This document shows positions 16,927-24,708 of a DNA stretch of 60,045 bases, piece after piece (positions within the stretch are counted from its first letter, which is position 1; every line of letters begins with the position of its first letter). Source of the stretch: Cohaesibacter sp. (GTDB lineage Bacteria > Pseudomonadota > Alphaproteobacteria > Rhizobiales > Cohaesibacteraceae); the NCBI GenBank assembly GCA_025800105.1, contig JAOXSG010000803.1, positions 1 to 60,045 of the forward strand. The letters are read 5' to 3'. The notes under the pieces were generated by a model that was not told the origin of the DNA, did no database searches, and saw only the letters and a program-made list of their open reading frames with translations. A program made the translations under genes and the position numbers.

Positions 16927-17796
16927 ATGATGTCTCTTTATTCCAGTGAAGCAGCCCGGCTTGAAGATCTTTCCGGCACAACAAGCCTTTATCTTGTTGT
17001 TGGTGACCCTGTTTATCAGGTCAAATCAGTGGCGTTGTATAATCGCGTCTTTTCTGATTTGGGTCTGGATGCTGTTTGCGTTCCTATGCAATTTTCTGCG
17101 GCTCAAGCTGCTGACATGTTTAAGATGCTGCGTCATGTTGCCAATTTAAAAGGCATTGTGGCGACGATCCCGCACAAAGGATTGTTATTGCAGGCCAGTG
17201 ACCATGTATCCATCCGTGCCTCTCAGATCGGTGTTGCCAATATTGCGCGACTTGAGAATGGGGTTATGTCTTGCGATGCGGTTGACGGTCTGGGCTATCT
17301 CAATGGATTGACGTCTGTTGGATTTGATGTTCGTGGCAAGCGCGCCCAACTTGTGGGGGCAGGTGGTGCCGGGCAATCGATCGGTTTTGCTTTGGCTGAG
17401 GCTGGCATTGGCCATTTGAGCATTTATGATTGCGATGATGCGCGCATGAAGGAGCTGGTGACCCGTTTGCAAGCCGACTATCCTGAAAAGGTCTTCCTGC
17501 CGGGCTGGGCTGATCCCAAGGCGCTTGATTTGATTACCAATGCGTCTCCGGTGGGGATGAGCAAAATTGGTGGTCAAAGCGCTCAAATGCCATTGGATCA
17601 GGCCTATCTGACAGGTGACAATAAACCCTTTGTGACTGATATGGTGATGCAGCCTGCCATGACGCATCTTTTATCAGAAGCGCTTACGTCTGGGTGTCAG
17701 ATTCAAACAGGTCTTGAAGCTTTGAGAGGGCAGGCGCGTGCTACATTGGAGCTGTTTGGTATTGATCTTCCAAGGGATTATCAGATTGAACTGTGA
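16927..17796 (+). CDS. diverged shikimate-dehydrogenase-like oxidoreductase
   Basis: 289 residues with the two-domain shikimate dehydrogenase plan: an N-terminal substrate domain (LYLVVGDPVYQVKS; GIVATIPHKGLL with the conserved catalytic-type Lys) and a Rossmann domain (QLVGAGGAGQSIGFALAEAG), then TNASPVGM. Normal AroE motifs are altered: the HSxSP-like region is YQVKSVAL, and the usual NTD.xG motif is DAVDGLGY. It is the last gene of a catabolic operon ending in a strong terminator. I read it as a catabolic paralogue acting on a cyclic or hydroxy acid, not housekeeping aroE. Confidence 0.8.
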   Translation: MMSLYSSEAARLEDLSGTTSLYLVVGDPVYQVKSVALYNRVFSDLGLDAVCVPMQFSAAQAADMFKMLRHVANLKGIVATIPHKGLLLQASDHVSIRASQIGVANIARLENGVMSCDAVDGLGYLNGLTSVGFDVRGKRAQLVGAGGAGQSIGFALAEAGIGHLSIYDCDDARMKELVTRLQADYPEKVFLPGWADPKALDLITNASPVGMSKIGGQSAQMPLDQAYLTGDNKPFVTDMVMQPAMTHLLSEALTSGCQIQTGLEALRGQARATLELFGIDLPRDYQIEL

Positions 17797-17810
17797 CAGC
17801 TCACAAATAT

Positions 17811-17842
17811 AAAAAGCGCCTGATCATGACAGGCGCTTTTTT
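17811..17842 (+). terminator. strong intrinsic terminator of the importer/oxidoreductase operon
   Basis: 12-bp perfect stem (AAAAAGCGCCTG / CAGGCGCTTTTT) with a 7-nt loop and a T6 tail. It lies 14 bp after the shikimate-dehydrogenase-like gene. Because the arms begin with A5, it should also act for the convergent aldo/keto reductase gene. Confidence 0.95.
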
Positions 17843-17889
17843 ATGTTGTGGTGTGTTTGGGCAAGGGTGCCTGATCAAGGTAGTAGGGT

Positions 17890-18708
17890 TCAGTCCCAAT
17901 TGGGTGCCCAAGGAACCAGATCTTTCCCGACAATGCGAAAATCAGTTTTTGTCAGGCCTTCGATTTTTGCCATGTCGATATTGGACAAGGTGAAATCCAT
18001 CACCTCAAAATTGGCTTTGATATTGGCCGGTTTTGTCGACATTGTGTTGATGCTGACGCCTTTTTGCAGGATCCAGCGTAAAACAATCTGTGCTGCGCTT
18101 TTGCCATAGCGTGCGCCAATTTCGGTGAAGAGTGGATAGTTGAAGACTTCGCCACGGGCAACAGAGCAATAGGATGAGAGCGGTATGCCGGTCTCGATTG
18201 CGGCTTCCAGCAAAATGTCCTGATTGAGCAAAGGGTGAAATTCGACCTGATTGGTTATAAGTGGTGTGTCAATGATGCTGGTCGCGTCATGCATCATTTG
18301 AGCGGTATAATTTGAGACACCGATATTTTTGGTCAGCCCCATTTCGTGAGCTTTTTCCAGCAAGGTCAGTGACAGGCCAATTTCTCCGCCAATGGGAGGC
18401 CAGTGTAGCAGCAATATATCCACATGGTCGATTTGCAGCTTTTTCAGGCTTTCTTTTACGGAGGGAATGAAAGCGTCTTGGGAGAAATTATCTGGATGCA
18501 CTTTTGTGGTGATGCATAATTCCTCGCGATCAATGGGCAGGGATGCCAGAGTCTGACCAACCTCTGCCTCATTTTCATACATTTGTGCTGTATCGATTGA
18601 CCGATAGCCAATCTCGATGGCTGATGTCAAAGCTTGCGAAAGCTCTTCTCCTTTAAGGGGATAGGTGCCGAATGACCGTTGAAATGTTTTTTCGAAATAA
18701 ATGCTCAC
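17890..18708 (-). CDS. aldo/keto reductase, DkgA-like
   Basis: 272-residue NADPH-dependent AKR of the 2,5-diketo-D-gluconate reductase group. The tetrad is visible: Asp and Tyr in SIDTAQMYENEAEVG, Lys in ITTKVHPDNF and His in ILLLHWPP. It is transcribed alone from a promoter carrying the TetR palindrome (18744-18759) and converges on the terminator shared with the importer operon. It probably reduces a keto- or aldehyde-sugar intermediate of the regulon's pathway. The substrate is unknown. Confidence 0.9.
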   Translation of the reverse strand: MSIYFEKTFQRSFGTYPLKGEELSQALTSAIEIGYRSIDTAQMYENEAEVGQTLASLPIDREELCITTKVHPDNFSQDAFIPSVKESLKKLQIDHVDILLLHWPPIGGEIGLSLTLLEKAHEMGLTKNIGVSNYTAQMMHDATSIIDTPLITNQVEFHPLLNQDILLEAAIETGIPLSSYCSVARGEVFNYPLFTEIGARYGKSAAQIVLRWILQKGVSINTMSTKPANIKANFEVMDFTLSNIDMAKIEGLTKTDFRIVGKDLVPWAPNWD

Positions 18709-18743
18709 ATAGACCTCCCAGCATATATGGATTGAATTTATAA

Positions 18744-18788
18744 CTCACTATTTAGTTACTTAATAAATCAATATTTATTTTATATCAA
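18744..18788 (-). promoter_or_regulatory. promoter with TetR operator C, aldo/keto reductase gene
   Basis: On the reverse strand: TTGATA (18788-18783), 17 bp, TATTAA (18765-18760), followed without a gap by the operator GTAACT-AAAT-AGTGAG (18759-18744). The arrangement of -35, 17 bp, -10 and an abutting palindrome matches the promoter at 18845-18889 on the other strand and that at 24648-24692. Confidence 0.75.
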
Positions 18789-18844
18789 GTTGTTATAATT
18801 TATTTATTCAGCCGTATTTTGTGATTTTAATAAGTTTATGTCTC

Positions 18845-18889
18845 TTGATTTTGCCTGTTTCACAGGTTATTAAATAACGAACTGGTTAC
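18845..18889 (+). promoter_or_regulatory. promoter with TetR operator D, CoA-transferase operon
   Basis: TTGATT (18845-18850), 17 bp, TATTAA (18868-18873), then at once ATAACG-AACT-GGTTAC (18874-18889), a match to the shared palindrome with its stronger half on the right. The gene starts at 18914. This promoter is divergent from operator C, with about 60 bp between their -35 boxes. Confidence 0.75.
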
Positions 18890-18913
18890 TTAATAAGTGG
18901 AGGCGGATTCAAG

Positions 18914-20485
18914 ATGACCAAAGTAAAAACTGCTGCTGAAGCCGTCAGTCATATTCGCGATGATGCTGTTGTTGCGGTTAATTCCTCGTCTGGTTTGTGC
19001 TGTCCTGATGCTGTGCTTAAGGCGATGGGGGAGCGGTTTGATGCTTATGGGTCTCCCAAAAATCTGACAATGATCCATCCCATTGCGGCAGGGGATATGT
19101 TTGGCACCAAGGGCATTGATCATATTGCCAAGCCCGGTATGCTTTCAAAGGTGTTGGGAGGCTCTTATCCCTCTGGGCCATCCTCGGCTGAAGCGCCTTT
19201 GGTCTGGGGCTTGATTTCTGCCAATGAGATTGCCGCCTATAATGTGCCCAGCGGCATCATTTTTGACATGCTTCGCGAAGCCGCCAGCAAACGTCCCGGT
19301 GTGTTGACCAAAGTGGGTATGGATACCTTTGCGGACCCGGCTCTGGATGGGTGTGCAATGAATGATGCTGCCCGTCAGCAGGCAATCGTCAAGCATATTG
19401 ATTTTGAAGGTGAGGATTGGCTGTTTTTCCCCACTGTGGTGCCTGATGTTGCCATCATTCGCGGCAGCACCGCAGATGAGCGCGGCAATCTGACTTTTGA
19501 AAATGAGGGGGCTTATCTGGGGGCTATGGAAATGGCGCTGGCTGCCCACAATAATGGTGGACTTGTTATTGCACAGGCAAAGCGCATTGCCCAATCGGGC
19601 AGTTTGAAACCCCATGATGTGCGTGTGCCCGGTATTTTGGTGGATTTTGTCGTGGAAGAACCTGAGCAACTTCAGACCACGGCGACAGTGTATGATCCTG
19701 CTATTTCTGGTGAATTGTTCCGACCATTGGATAGTTTCCGCACAACTGGTTTTGATGTTGGCAAGGTCATTGCGCGCCGTGTTGCGCAAGAGCTGAAAAA
19801 AGGGTGGGCGGTGAATATCGGCTTTGGTATTTCTGCAAATGTGCCGCGTATTTTCATTGAGGAAGGATGCCATGGAGATGTGACATGGGTGATTGAGCAA
19901 GGGGCGGTTGGCGGCGTGCCCTTGCTTGATTTCAAATTTGGCTGTTCGGCAAATGCAGAGGCTTTTGTCGCCTCACCACACCAGTTTAGCTATTTTCAGG
20001 CCGGTGGCTTTGATGCCTCTCTCTTGTCTTTCTTGCAGATTGATCGCAATGGCTCTGTCAATGTCTCAAAATTGTCAGTTTGCCCTCATGTTACCGCAGG
20101 GTCTGGCGGATTTGTCGATATTACCACACGGGCAAAGCGGATTGTCTTTTCGGGATATTTCAGCGCCGGGGCCAAATTTGAACTGCTCGATGGCAAGTTG
20201 AAAATCATCAAACAAGGCAAGGTGGCCAAGCTTGTTGATGAGGTTGAGCAGGTTTCCTTTTCTGGCAAACGCGCCGTGGCGCAGGGTCAGCAGGTTCGCT
20301 ATGTGACAGAGCGATGCGTGATGGACTTGACCAAAGATGGATTGCTGGTGAGCGAGATTGCGCCGGGGCTGGATTTGCAACGTGATATTCTTGATCAGGC
20401 CGATATTGATTTAAAGGTTGCAGATGATTTGAAAGTCATGGATGGGGCGCTGTTCCAACCGGATCTGATTGGTTTAGAGCTTTAG
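18914..20485 (+). CDS. family I CoA-transferase, YdiF/propionate CoA-transferase type
   Basis: 523-residue fused alpha/beta CoA-transferase, the length of YdiF/Pct enzymes. The catalytic Glu is E328 in WVIEQGAVGGVP. Flanking family motifs are RGSTADERGNLTFENEGAY and the downstream LSFLQIDRNGSVNVSKL and AGSGGFVDITTRAKRIVFSGYFSAG. It moves CoA from acetyl-CoA or a similar donor to a short acid, activating the pathway's acid for the enoyl-CoA hydratase, acyl-CoA dehydrogenase and MaoC hydratase encoded nearby. First gene of a TetR-controlled operon. Confidence 0.92.
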   Translation: MTKVKTAAEAVSHIRDDAVVAVNSSSGLCCPDAVLKAMGERFDAYGSPKNLTMIHPIAAGDMFGTKGIDHIAKPGMLSKVLGGSYPSGPSSAEAPLVWGLISANEIAAYNVPSGIIFDMLREAASKRPGVLTKVGMDTFADPALDGCAMNDAARQQAIVKHIDFEGEDWLFFPTVVPDVAIIRGSTADERGNLTFENEGAYLGAMEMALAAHNNGGLVIAQAKRIAQSGSLKPHDVRVPGILVDFVVEEPEQLQTTATVYDPAISGELFRPLDSFRTTGFDVGKVIARRVAQELKKGWAVNIGFGISANVPRIFIEEGCHGDVTWVIEQGAVGGVPLLDFKFGCSANAEAFVASPHQFSYFQAGGFDASLLSFLQIDRNGSVNVSKLSVCPHVTAGSGGFVDITTRAKRIVFSGYFSAGAKFELLDGKLKIIKQGKVAKLVDEVEQVSFSGKRAVAQGQQVRYVTERCVMDLTKDGLLVSEIAPGLDLQRDILDQADIDLKVADDLKVMDGALFQPDLIGLEL

Positions 20486-20497
20486 ATCGGATCTGTT

Positions 20498-21325
20498 ATG
20501 CAAGAGTGTGACTCCCATATTCATTTGAGCATTGATGCGGGCATTGCGCGTCTGACGCTGAACCGTCCTGACAAGATGAATGCCTTATCTTTTGACATGA
20601 TCTGTGATTTGTCCGCGGCCTGTCAGCAGATCGAGCGAGATCCTTCCATCGGTGTTGTGCTTCTGTCCGGGGCAGGAGAGCATTTTTGTGCGGGTGGTGA
20701 TATCAAGGATTGGGGGCAATATCAGGCGCGGGATTTTGCCATGAGCTGGTTGAGAGCCGGGCATGAGGCGTTTGATGCGCTGGCGCGTCTGCGCCAGCCA
20801 GTGATTGCCCTGCTGCATGGCTCCGTTTTCGGCGGGGGATTGGAATTGGCGGCTTGTGCTGATTTGCGTGTTGCCCGACAAGATACGCGCCTTGCTTTGC
20901 CCGAAACTGGTATTGGCGTGATTCCCGGCTGGTCAGGGACACAGCGGCTAACACGCCGTTTTAGTCCATCTTCGGTGCGACGCATGGCCCTGTTTGGCGA
21001 GACATTTGAAGCGGAGCAGGCGCATAAGCTTGGGTTTGTTGATCATGTTGCCAGTGTGGGGGAGGTTGCTAAACTTGCAGATAAATGGGCCGAGCGCTGT
21101 TTGCGGCGTGGTCCTACCGCGCTTGAGCTGTGCAAAATGCTGATCAATGCCGCAGAACATGAAGAGCGTGATCGCCCGGTTGAGGCTATGGCCGGTATGG
21201 CAATTGCTGCCACGCAAGAATATTCGGAAGGCGTTGCCGCTTTCAAAGACAAAAGACGACCGGTTTTTCGGCGCTCTGATTCAGCTTCATATTCTGACCC
21301 AGGCACACATTCTGATAGCGCATAA
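20498..21325 (+). CDS. enoyl-CoA hydratase/isomerase family protein
   Basis: 275-residue crotonase-fold protein. The first oxyanion-hole strand is SGAGEHFCAGGDIKDW; the second is LHGSVFGGGLELAACADLRVA. The LPETGIGVIPGWSGTQRL segment keeps one family Glu, while the usual second acidic position reads Gly-Trp-Ser-Gly, so hydratase versus isomerase cannot be settled. It lies 12 bp after the CoA-transferase gene and probably acts on its product. Confidence 0.9.
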   Translation: MQECDSHIHLSIDAGIARLTLNRPDKMNALSFDMICDLSAACQQIERDPSIGVVLLSGAGEHFCAGGDIKDWGQYQARDFAMSWLRAGHEAFDALARLRQPVIALLHGSVFGGGLELAACADLRVARQDTRLALPETGIGVIPGWSGTQRLTRRFSPSSVRRMALFGETFEAEQAHKLGFVDHVASVGEVAKLADKWAERCLRRGPTALELCKMLINAAEHEERDRPVEAMAGMAIAATQEYSEGVAAFKDKRRPVFRRSDSASYSDPGTHSDSA

Positions 21326-21382
21326 TGCCCTTATATATCCAAAGCACCCAGTTTTCCCTCTCATGCAGCAAGGATGAAAATC

Positions 21383-21694
21383 ATGATCAGACATTTCGTT
21401 TTGCTGAAATTTCAGCCAGAGACCAGCCTTGAGACCAAGCAAAGTCTCTTTGCCGATTTGGCTGGGTTGCAAAAGCATTTGCCGGGAATAATCGGCTTTA
21501 AGGCGGCTGAGAATATAGCCGTTGAAACCGATTTGATCCGTGGCAATCACGATGTTTTCTGGTTTGACTTCGAAGATGAAAAAGCGCGCGATATCTATCT
21601 TGAAGATCCTGCACATCAAGCCGTCGGCGCGCGGATTGTTGCTGAATTGGATGGTGGCATCGAAGGCGTCACCGTCATTGATATGGCGCTTTGA
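21383..21694 (+). CDS. Dabb (stress-responsive alpha/beta barrel) protein
   Basis: 103-residue single-domain protein. It starts MIRHFVLLKFQPETS, contains GIIGFKAAENI and ends with DPAHQAVGARIVAEL, all standard Dabb features. Dabb proteins are dimeric small barrels, some of which are cyclases or lyases in catabolic or polyketide pathways. ATG 21383 is preferred over ATG 21374 because AAGGA sits about 8 bp ahead of it. Its place between an enoyl-CoA hydratase and a glycerate kinase suggests a catalytic or product-channelling role, not stress. Confidence 0.85.
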   Translation: MIRHFVLLKFQPETSLETKQSLFADLAGLQKHLPGIIGFKAAENIAVETDLIRGNHDVFWFDFEDEKARDIYLEDPAHQAVGARIVAELDGGIEGVTVIDMAL

Positions 21695-21711
21695 TTTTTA
21701 GGGACAGAGAT

Positions 21712-22986
21712 ATGACGAATCCACGCGTGTTCCTCAAGGATATGTTTGATGTGGCAGTCAGGGCGGCTGATCCCTCTCGCAGCCTTGCTGCTTTTCTGCC
21801 TTCCCGTCCAAAGGGGCGTGTGATCGTTGTGGGTGCGGGCAAGGGGGCTGCGCAATTGGCGCGGGCTTTTGAAACTCTCTGGGAAGCTCCGGTGGAAGGA
21901 GCGGTTGTTACCCGCTATGGCTATGCAATGGATTGTGAGCATATTGAGGTGATTGAGGCTGCTCATCCTGTGCCTGATGACAAGGGTCTGGCCGCGTCGC
22001 GTCACTTGCTGGGTTTGGTGAGTGATCTGAGGGAAGAGGATCTGGTTGTTGCTTTGATTTGCGGTGGTGCTTCTGCTTTGTTGCCATGTCCACCAGATGG
22101 GGTCAGTCTTGCCGATGAGCAGGCGATGAATGAGGCGCTTCTGGCCTCTGGTGCTCCCATTTCTGCTATGAATGTGGTGCGCAAACATGTCTCGATGATC
22201 AAGGGAGGGCGGCTGGCCAAAGCTGCGGCACCGGCGCGTGTTGTCAGTCTTGTTGTTTCTGATATTCCGGGTGATGAACCGGCCTTTGTTGGCTCTGGCC
22301 CGACTGTGCCCGATGACAGTGATCGCCAGCAGGCGCTTGATGTTATAAGGCAATATGAGTTGGAATTGCCCGCGTCAATTATGGCGCATTTGTCCAGCAA
22401 TGCTGCGGATGCTCCCAAGCCTGAGGATAGTAGTTTTTCGAACAATGAGACCTATGTGATTGCATCGGCTGGCCAGTCTCTTGAGGCAGCGGCCCAGTGG
22501 GCGCGTGCGCGAGGCTATCATGCGCATATCCTTTCCGATTCCGTTGAAGGAGAGGCGCGGCATATTGGTTTTATGCATGGGGCATTGGCGCGGGAGGTCT
22601 CGCTGAAAAATCAACCCTTTGAAAAGCCTGCCATTTTGTTGTCAGGGGGAGAGACCACGGTGCGTTTGCGCAATCCGGCTATCGGCTTTGGGAAAGGCGG
22701 GCGCAACAGCGAGGCAGCCTTGGCTATGGCCCTTGATATTGCTGGACAAAAAGGGGTTCATGTGCTGATGGCTGATACGGATGGTATTGATGGGTCCGAG
22801 GATAATGCCGGTGCTTATAGTGATGGCTCAACAGTGGCACGATTGCGTCTCAAAGGGGCAGATGCGCGTGATTATCTGGACCGGAATGATGCATGGTCGG
22901 CGTTTGATCTGATCGATGATTTGTTTGTCACTGGCCCGACCGGCACCAATATCAATGATTTCAGAGCCATTCTGATTGAGGATTGA
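21712..22986 (+). CDS. glycerate 2-kinase (MOFRL/GckA family)
   Basis: 424 residues after trimming to ATG 21712, which follows AGGGA. The DUF4147/GckA N-terminal domain shows VVGAGKGAAQLARAFE, AAHPVPDD and ALICGGASALL. SDIPGDEPAFVGSGPTVPD and the C-terminal MOFRL domain (LSGGETTV; GRNSEAALAMAL; ADTDGIDGSEDNAGAYSDG) complete it. Family members phosphorylate D-glycerate to 2-phosphoglycerate (some are annotated TtuD/hydroxypyruvate reductase). Its presence implies the regulon's pathway releases glycerate or a close analogue into lower glycolysis. Last gene of this operon. Confidence 0.92.
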   Translation: MTNPRVFLKDMFDVAVRAADPSRSLAAFLPSRPKGRVIVVGAGKGAAQLARAFETLWEAPVEGAVVTRYGYAMDCEHIEVIEAAHPVPDDKGLAASRHLLGLVSDLREEDLVVALICGGASALLPCPPDGVSLADEQAMNEALLASGAPISAMNVVRKHVSMIKGGRLAKAAAPARVVSLVVSDIPGDEPAFVGSGPTVPDDSDRQQALDVIRQYELELPASIMAHLSSNAADAPKPEDSSFSNNETYVIASAGQSLEAAAQWARARGYHAHILSDSVEGEARHIGFMHGALAREVSLKNQPFEKPAILLSGGETTVRLRNPAIGFGKGGRNSEAALAMALDIAGQKGVHVLMADTDGIDGSEDNAGAYSDGSTVARLRLKGADARDYLDRNDAWSAFDLIDDLFVTGPTGTNINDFRAILIED

Positions 22987-23004
22987 TGGGCGCTTGTTGC
23001 GCCT

Positions 23005-23466
23005 TCATCTGGAGACCATCAATGTGTTGGTGCCGGACTGGACGCAGATTTCATGTTGGTTCCAGACCAGCCCTTCAAATGTTATGATGCCTTTGTTGTC
23101 CTGTTTGGTTTCGCGTTTTTCAGCAACGCGCAGAACGCCCTGAATGATATCTCCGGCAAAAACGGGTTTGCTGAATTGCCAGTTCCATCCAAGCGAGGCG
23201 ATTGCATCCAATTTGGCCTCGGCCTGATTTTTTAGCCCGTCTATGAGGGATAGAATGAGAAGGCCATGGGCCACACGGTCGGGAAAGCCTTTGGCGCGTG
23301 CGGCTTCCCGGTCCATATGAATGGCGAAATAGTCGCCGGTCAGGGCTGCAAAATCATCAATGTCGCGGGTGGTGATGGTTCGAGGGGCTGTAGAGATCAT
23401 GTCATCGATTTGAAGATCATCATAGCGATAAAGGGCCGGGCCGAGTGTTTTGTTCTGCGTTAACAT
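23005..23466 (-). CDS. MaoC-like (R)-specific enoyl-CoA hydratase
   Basis: 153-residue hot-dog protein. The hydratase motif ALTGDYFAIHMDREAARAKGFPDRVAHGLL contains the catalytic Asp/His pair arrangement of MaoC/PhaJ. CAGGA precedes the ATG. It lies 52 bp downstream of the aldo/keto reductase gene on the same strand and faces the glycerate kinase gene tail-to-tail. It would hydrate or dehydrate an enoyl-/3-hydroxyacyl-CoA with stereochemistry opposite to a crotonase-type enzyme, so the pathway may include epimerisation through both hydratases (inference). Confidence 0.9.
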   Translation of the reverse strand: MLTQNKTLGPALYRYDDLQIDDMISTAPRTITTRDIDDFAALTGDYFAIHMDREAARAKGFPDRVAHGLLILSLIDGLKNQAEAKLDAIASLGWNWQFSKPVFAGDIIQGVLRVAEKRETKQDNKGIITFEGLVWNQHEICVQSGTNTLMVSR

Positions 23467-23518
23467 ATCAATTCCTGTCGGTCCTTCATCAGTCTTATTT
23501 GGTTGGATTGCAGTGTTT

Positions 23519-24538
23519 TTAAGCCTCTGGCGTGGGGGCTGATTCTTGAAGCAGGCCTTTGGTCTTTAATTCTGCCCAGAATTCCAGTGGGATGGGGTGG
23601 GTGAACCAGTCCAGATTTCGATCAAGCTGTTCGACTGTACGCACCCCTGCGGCAAAGGACGGAATGGCTGGATGGGCGACAACAAACTGCATGGCAGCAG
23701 CGGGGAGGGGAACCTCATATTTCCTGCAAACCTCTTCAATGCCTGCAACTTTCTTCATGATATGATCAGGAGCGGGCGCATAATTATATTTGGCCCCGTC
23801 TTTAGCCCCGGTTGCCAGAATGCCGGAATTGAAAGCGCCCCCAACAACAACAGCCACATTGCGCTCTTCACATAAGGGCAGAAATTCTTTCAGAGAGTCC
23901 TGTTCCAGCAAGGTATAGCGCCCAGCAAGCAGGAAACAGTCAAAATCGCGTTGTTTTAAGGCTTCGTGGCAGACTTCCCATTCATTCACCCCAACGCCGA
24001 TGGCTTTCACAACGCCTTGGTTGCGTAATGTCTCAAGGGCCTTCCACGCGCCGTCCATGGCTTGTTTGAAAACTTCGGGCTGGTCCTTGCCGCGTGTGAA
24101 GACATCAATGTCATGAATGAAGCAGATATCCATGCGTTCCAGTCCCATGCGTTGCAGGGAATCTTCAAAAGCGCGCATGGTACCATCATAGGAATAATCA
24201 AATTCCATCAGGTTTGGAGCGCCGTCGACCCATGGCGTGAAGTCAATTTCAGAGCGCTTTGCCGGTTTTAAAACGCGGCCAACTTTTGACGCCAGAATAT
24301 AGTCGTCTCGCTCTTTCCAGCGCAAGGAATGGCCCAGCCGCATTTCTGACAGGCCATGGCCATACATGGGGGCGGTGTCATAAAAGCGCACGCCTGCATC
24401 CCATGCTCGCTGGACCATGGCATCTGAGGTTGCTTCATCTATGGGGCGAAAGATATTTCCGATTGGCGCAGCGCCGAATGCAAAGGGGGTGACTTTTAGA
24501 TCAACCCGGCCAAATTTTCTTTTTTTGGTTACTTCCAT
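23519..24538 (-). CDS. aldo/keto reductase, pyridoxal 4-dehydrogenase/L-fucose dehydrogenase type
   Basis: 339 residues after trimming to ATG 24538, which follows GGAGGAG. AKR features: RFYDTAPMYGHGLSE (Asp, Tyr), ASKVGR (Lys) and CFIHDID (His). The PWVDGAPNLMEFDYSYDGTMRAFEDSLQRMG segment is characteristic of the PldH/D-threo-aldose 1-dehydrogenase group, which oxidises sugars or hydroxyaldehydes to lactones. This would fit an aldose or lactol intermediate. First gene of a two-gene unit with MaoC and preceded by a TetR palindrome. Confidence 0.9.
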   Translation of the reverse strand: MEVTKKRKFGRVDLKVTPFAFGAAPIGNIFRPIDEATSDAMVQRAWDAGVRFYDTAPMYGHGLSEMRLGHSLRWKERDDYILASKVGRVLKPAKRSEIDFTPWVDGAPNLMEFDYSYDGTMRAFEDSLQRMGLERMDICFIHDIDVFTRGKDQPEVFKQAMDGAWKALETLRNQGVVKAIGVGVNEWEVCHEALKQRDFDCFLLAGRYTLLEQDSLKEFLPLCEERNVAVVVGGAFNSGILATGAKDGAKYNYAPAPDHIMKKVAGIEEVCRKYEVPLPAAAMQFVVAHPAIPSFAAGVRTVEQLDRNLDWFTHPIPLEFWAELKTKGLLQESAPTPEA

Positions 24539-24553
24539 ATCACTCCTCCACAA

Positions 24554-24599
24554 GTAACTGTTTGGTTATATAACTAGCGTTCCCTTGTCTTTTTGGCAA
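24554..24599 (-). promoter_or_regulatory. promoter with TetR operator E, aldo/keto reductase-maoC unit
   Basis: On the reverse strand: TTGCCA (24599-24594), 17 bp, TAGTTA (24576-24571), one base, then ATAACC-AAAC-AGTTAC (24569-24554). The operator ends 15 bp before the start codon, so it would also cover the 5' end of the transcript next to the ribosome binding site. Confidence 0.7.
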
Positions 24600-24647
24600 G
24601 TTGTTTCCTTCTCTTTGCCCTTCAGGGATCATCTGGGGCATGTGCTA

Positions 24648-24692
24648 TTGACGGAAAAATAAAGACCTGTTAATAAGTAACTAGATAGTTAC
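24648..24692 (+). promoter_or_regulatory. promoter with TetR operator F, acyl-CoA dehydrogenase operon
   Basis: TTGACG (24648-24653), 17 bp, TAATAA (24671-24676), directly followed by GTAACT-AGAT-AGTTAC (24677-24692). This is the most symmetrical copy of the palindrome, with perfect 6-bp arms. The start codon is at 24709. It is the clearest statement of the regulon motif. Confidence 0.8.
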
Positions 24693-24708
24693 AAATGGAT
24701 GCGAAAAA

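Noticed and set aside
16927-17796. Housekeeping aroE
   Set aside because: Key substrate motifs are altered and the gene ends a catabolic operon.
22987-23004. Terminator between the convergent glycerate kinase and maoC genes
   Set aside because: Only a 5-bp GGCGC/GCGCC stem without a T-run.
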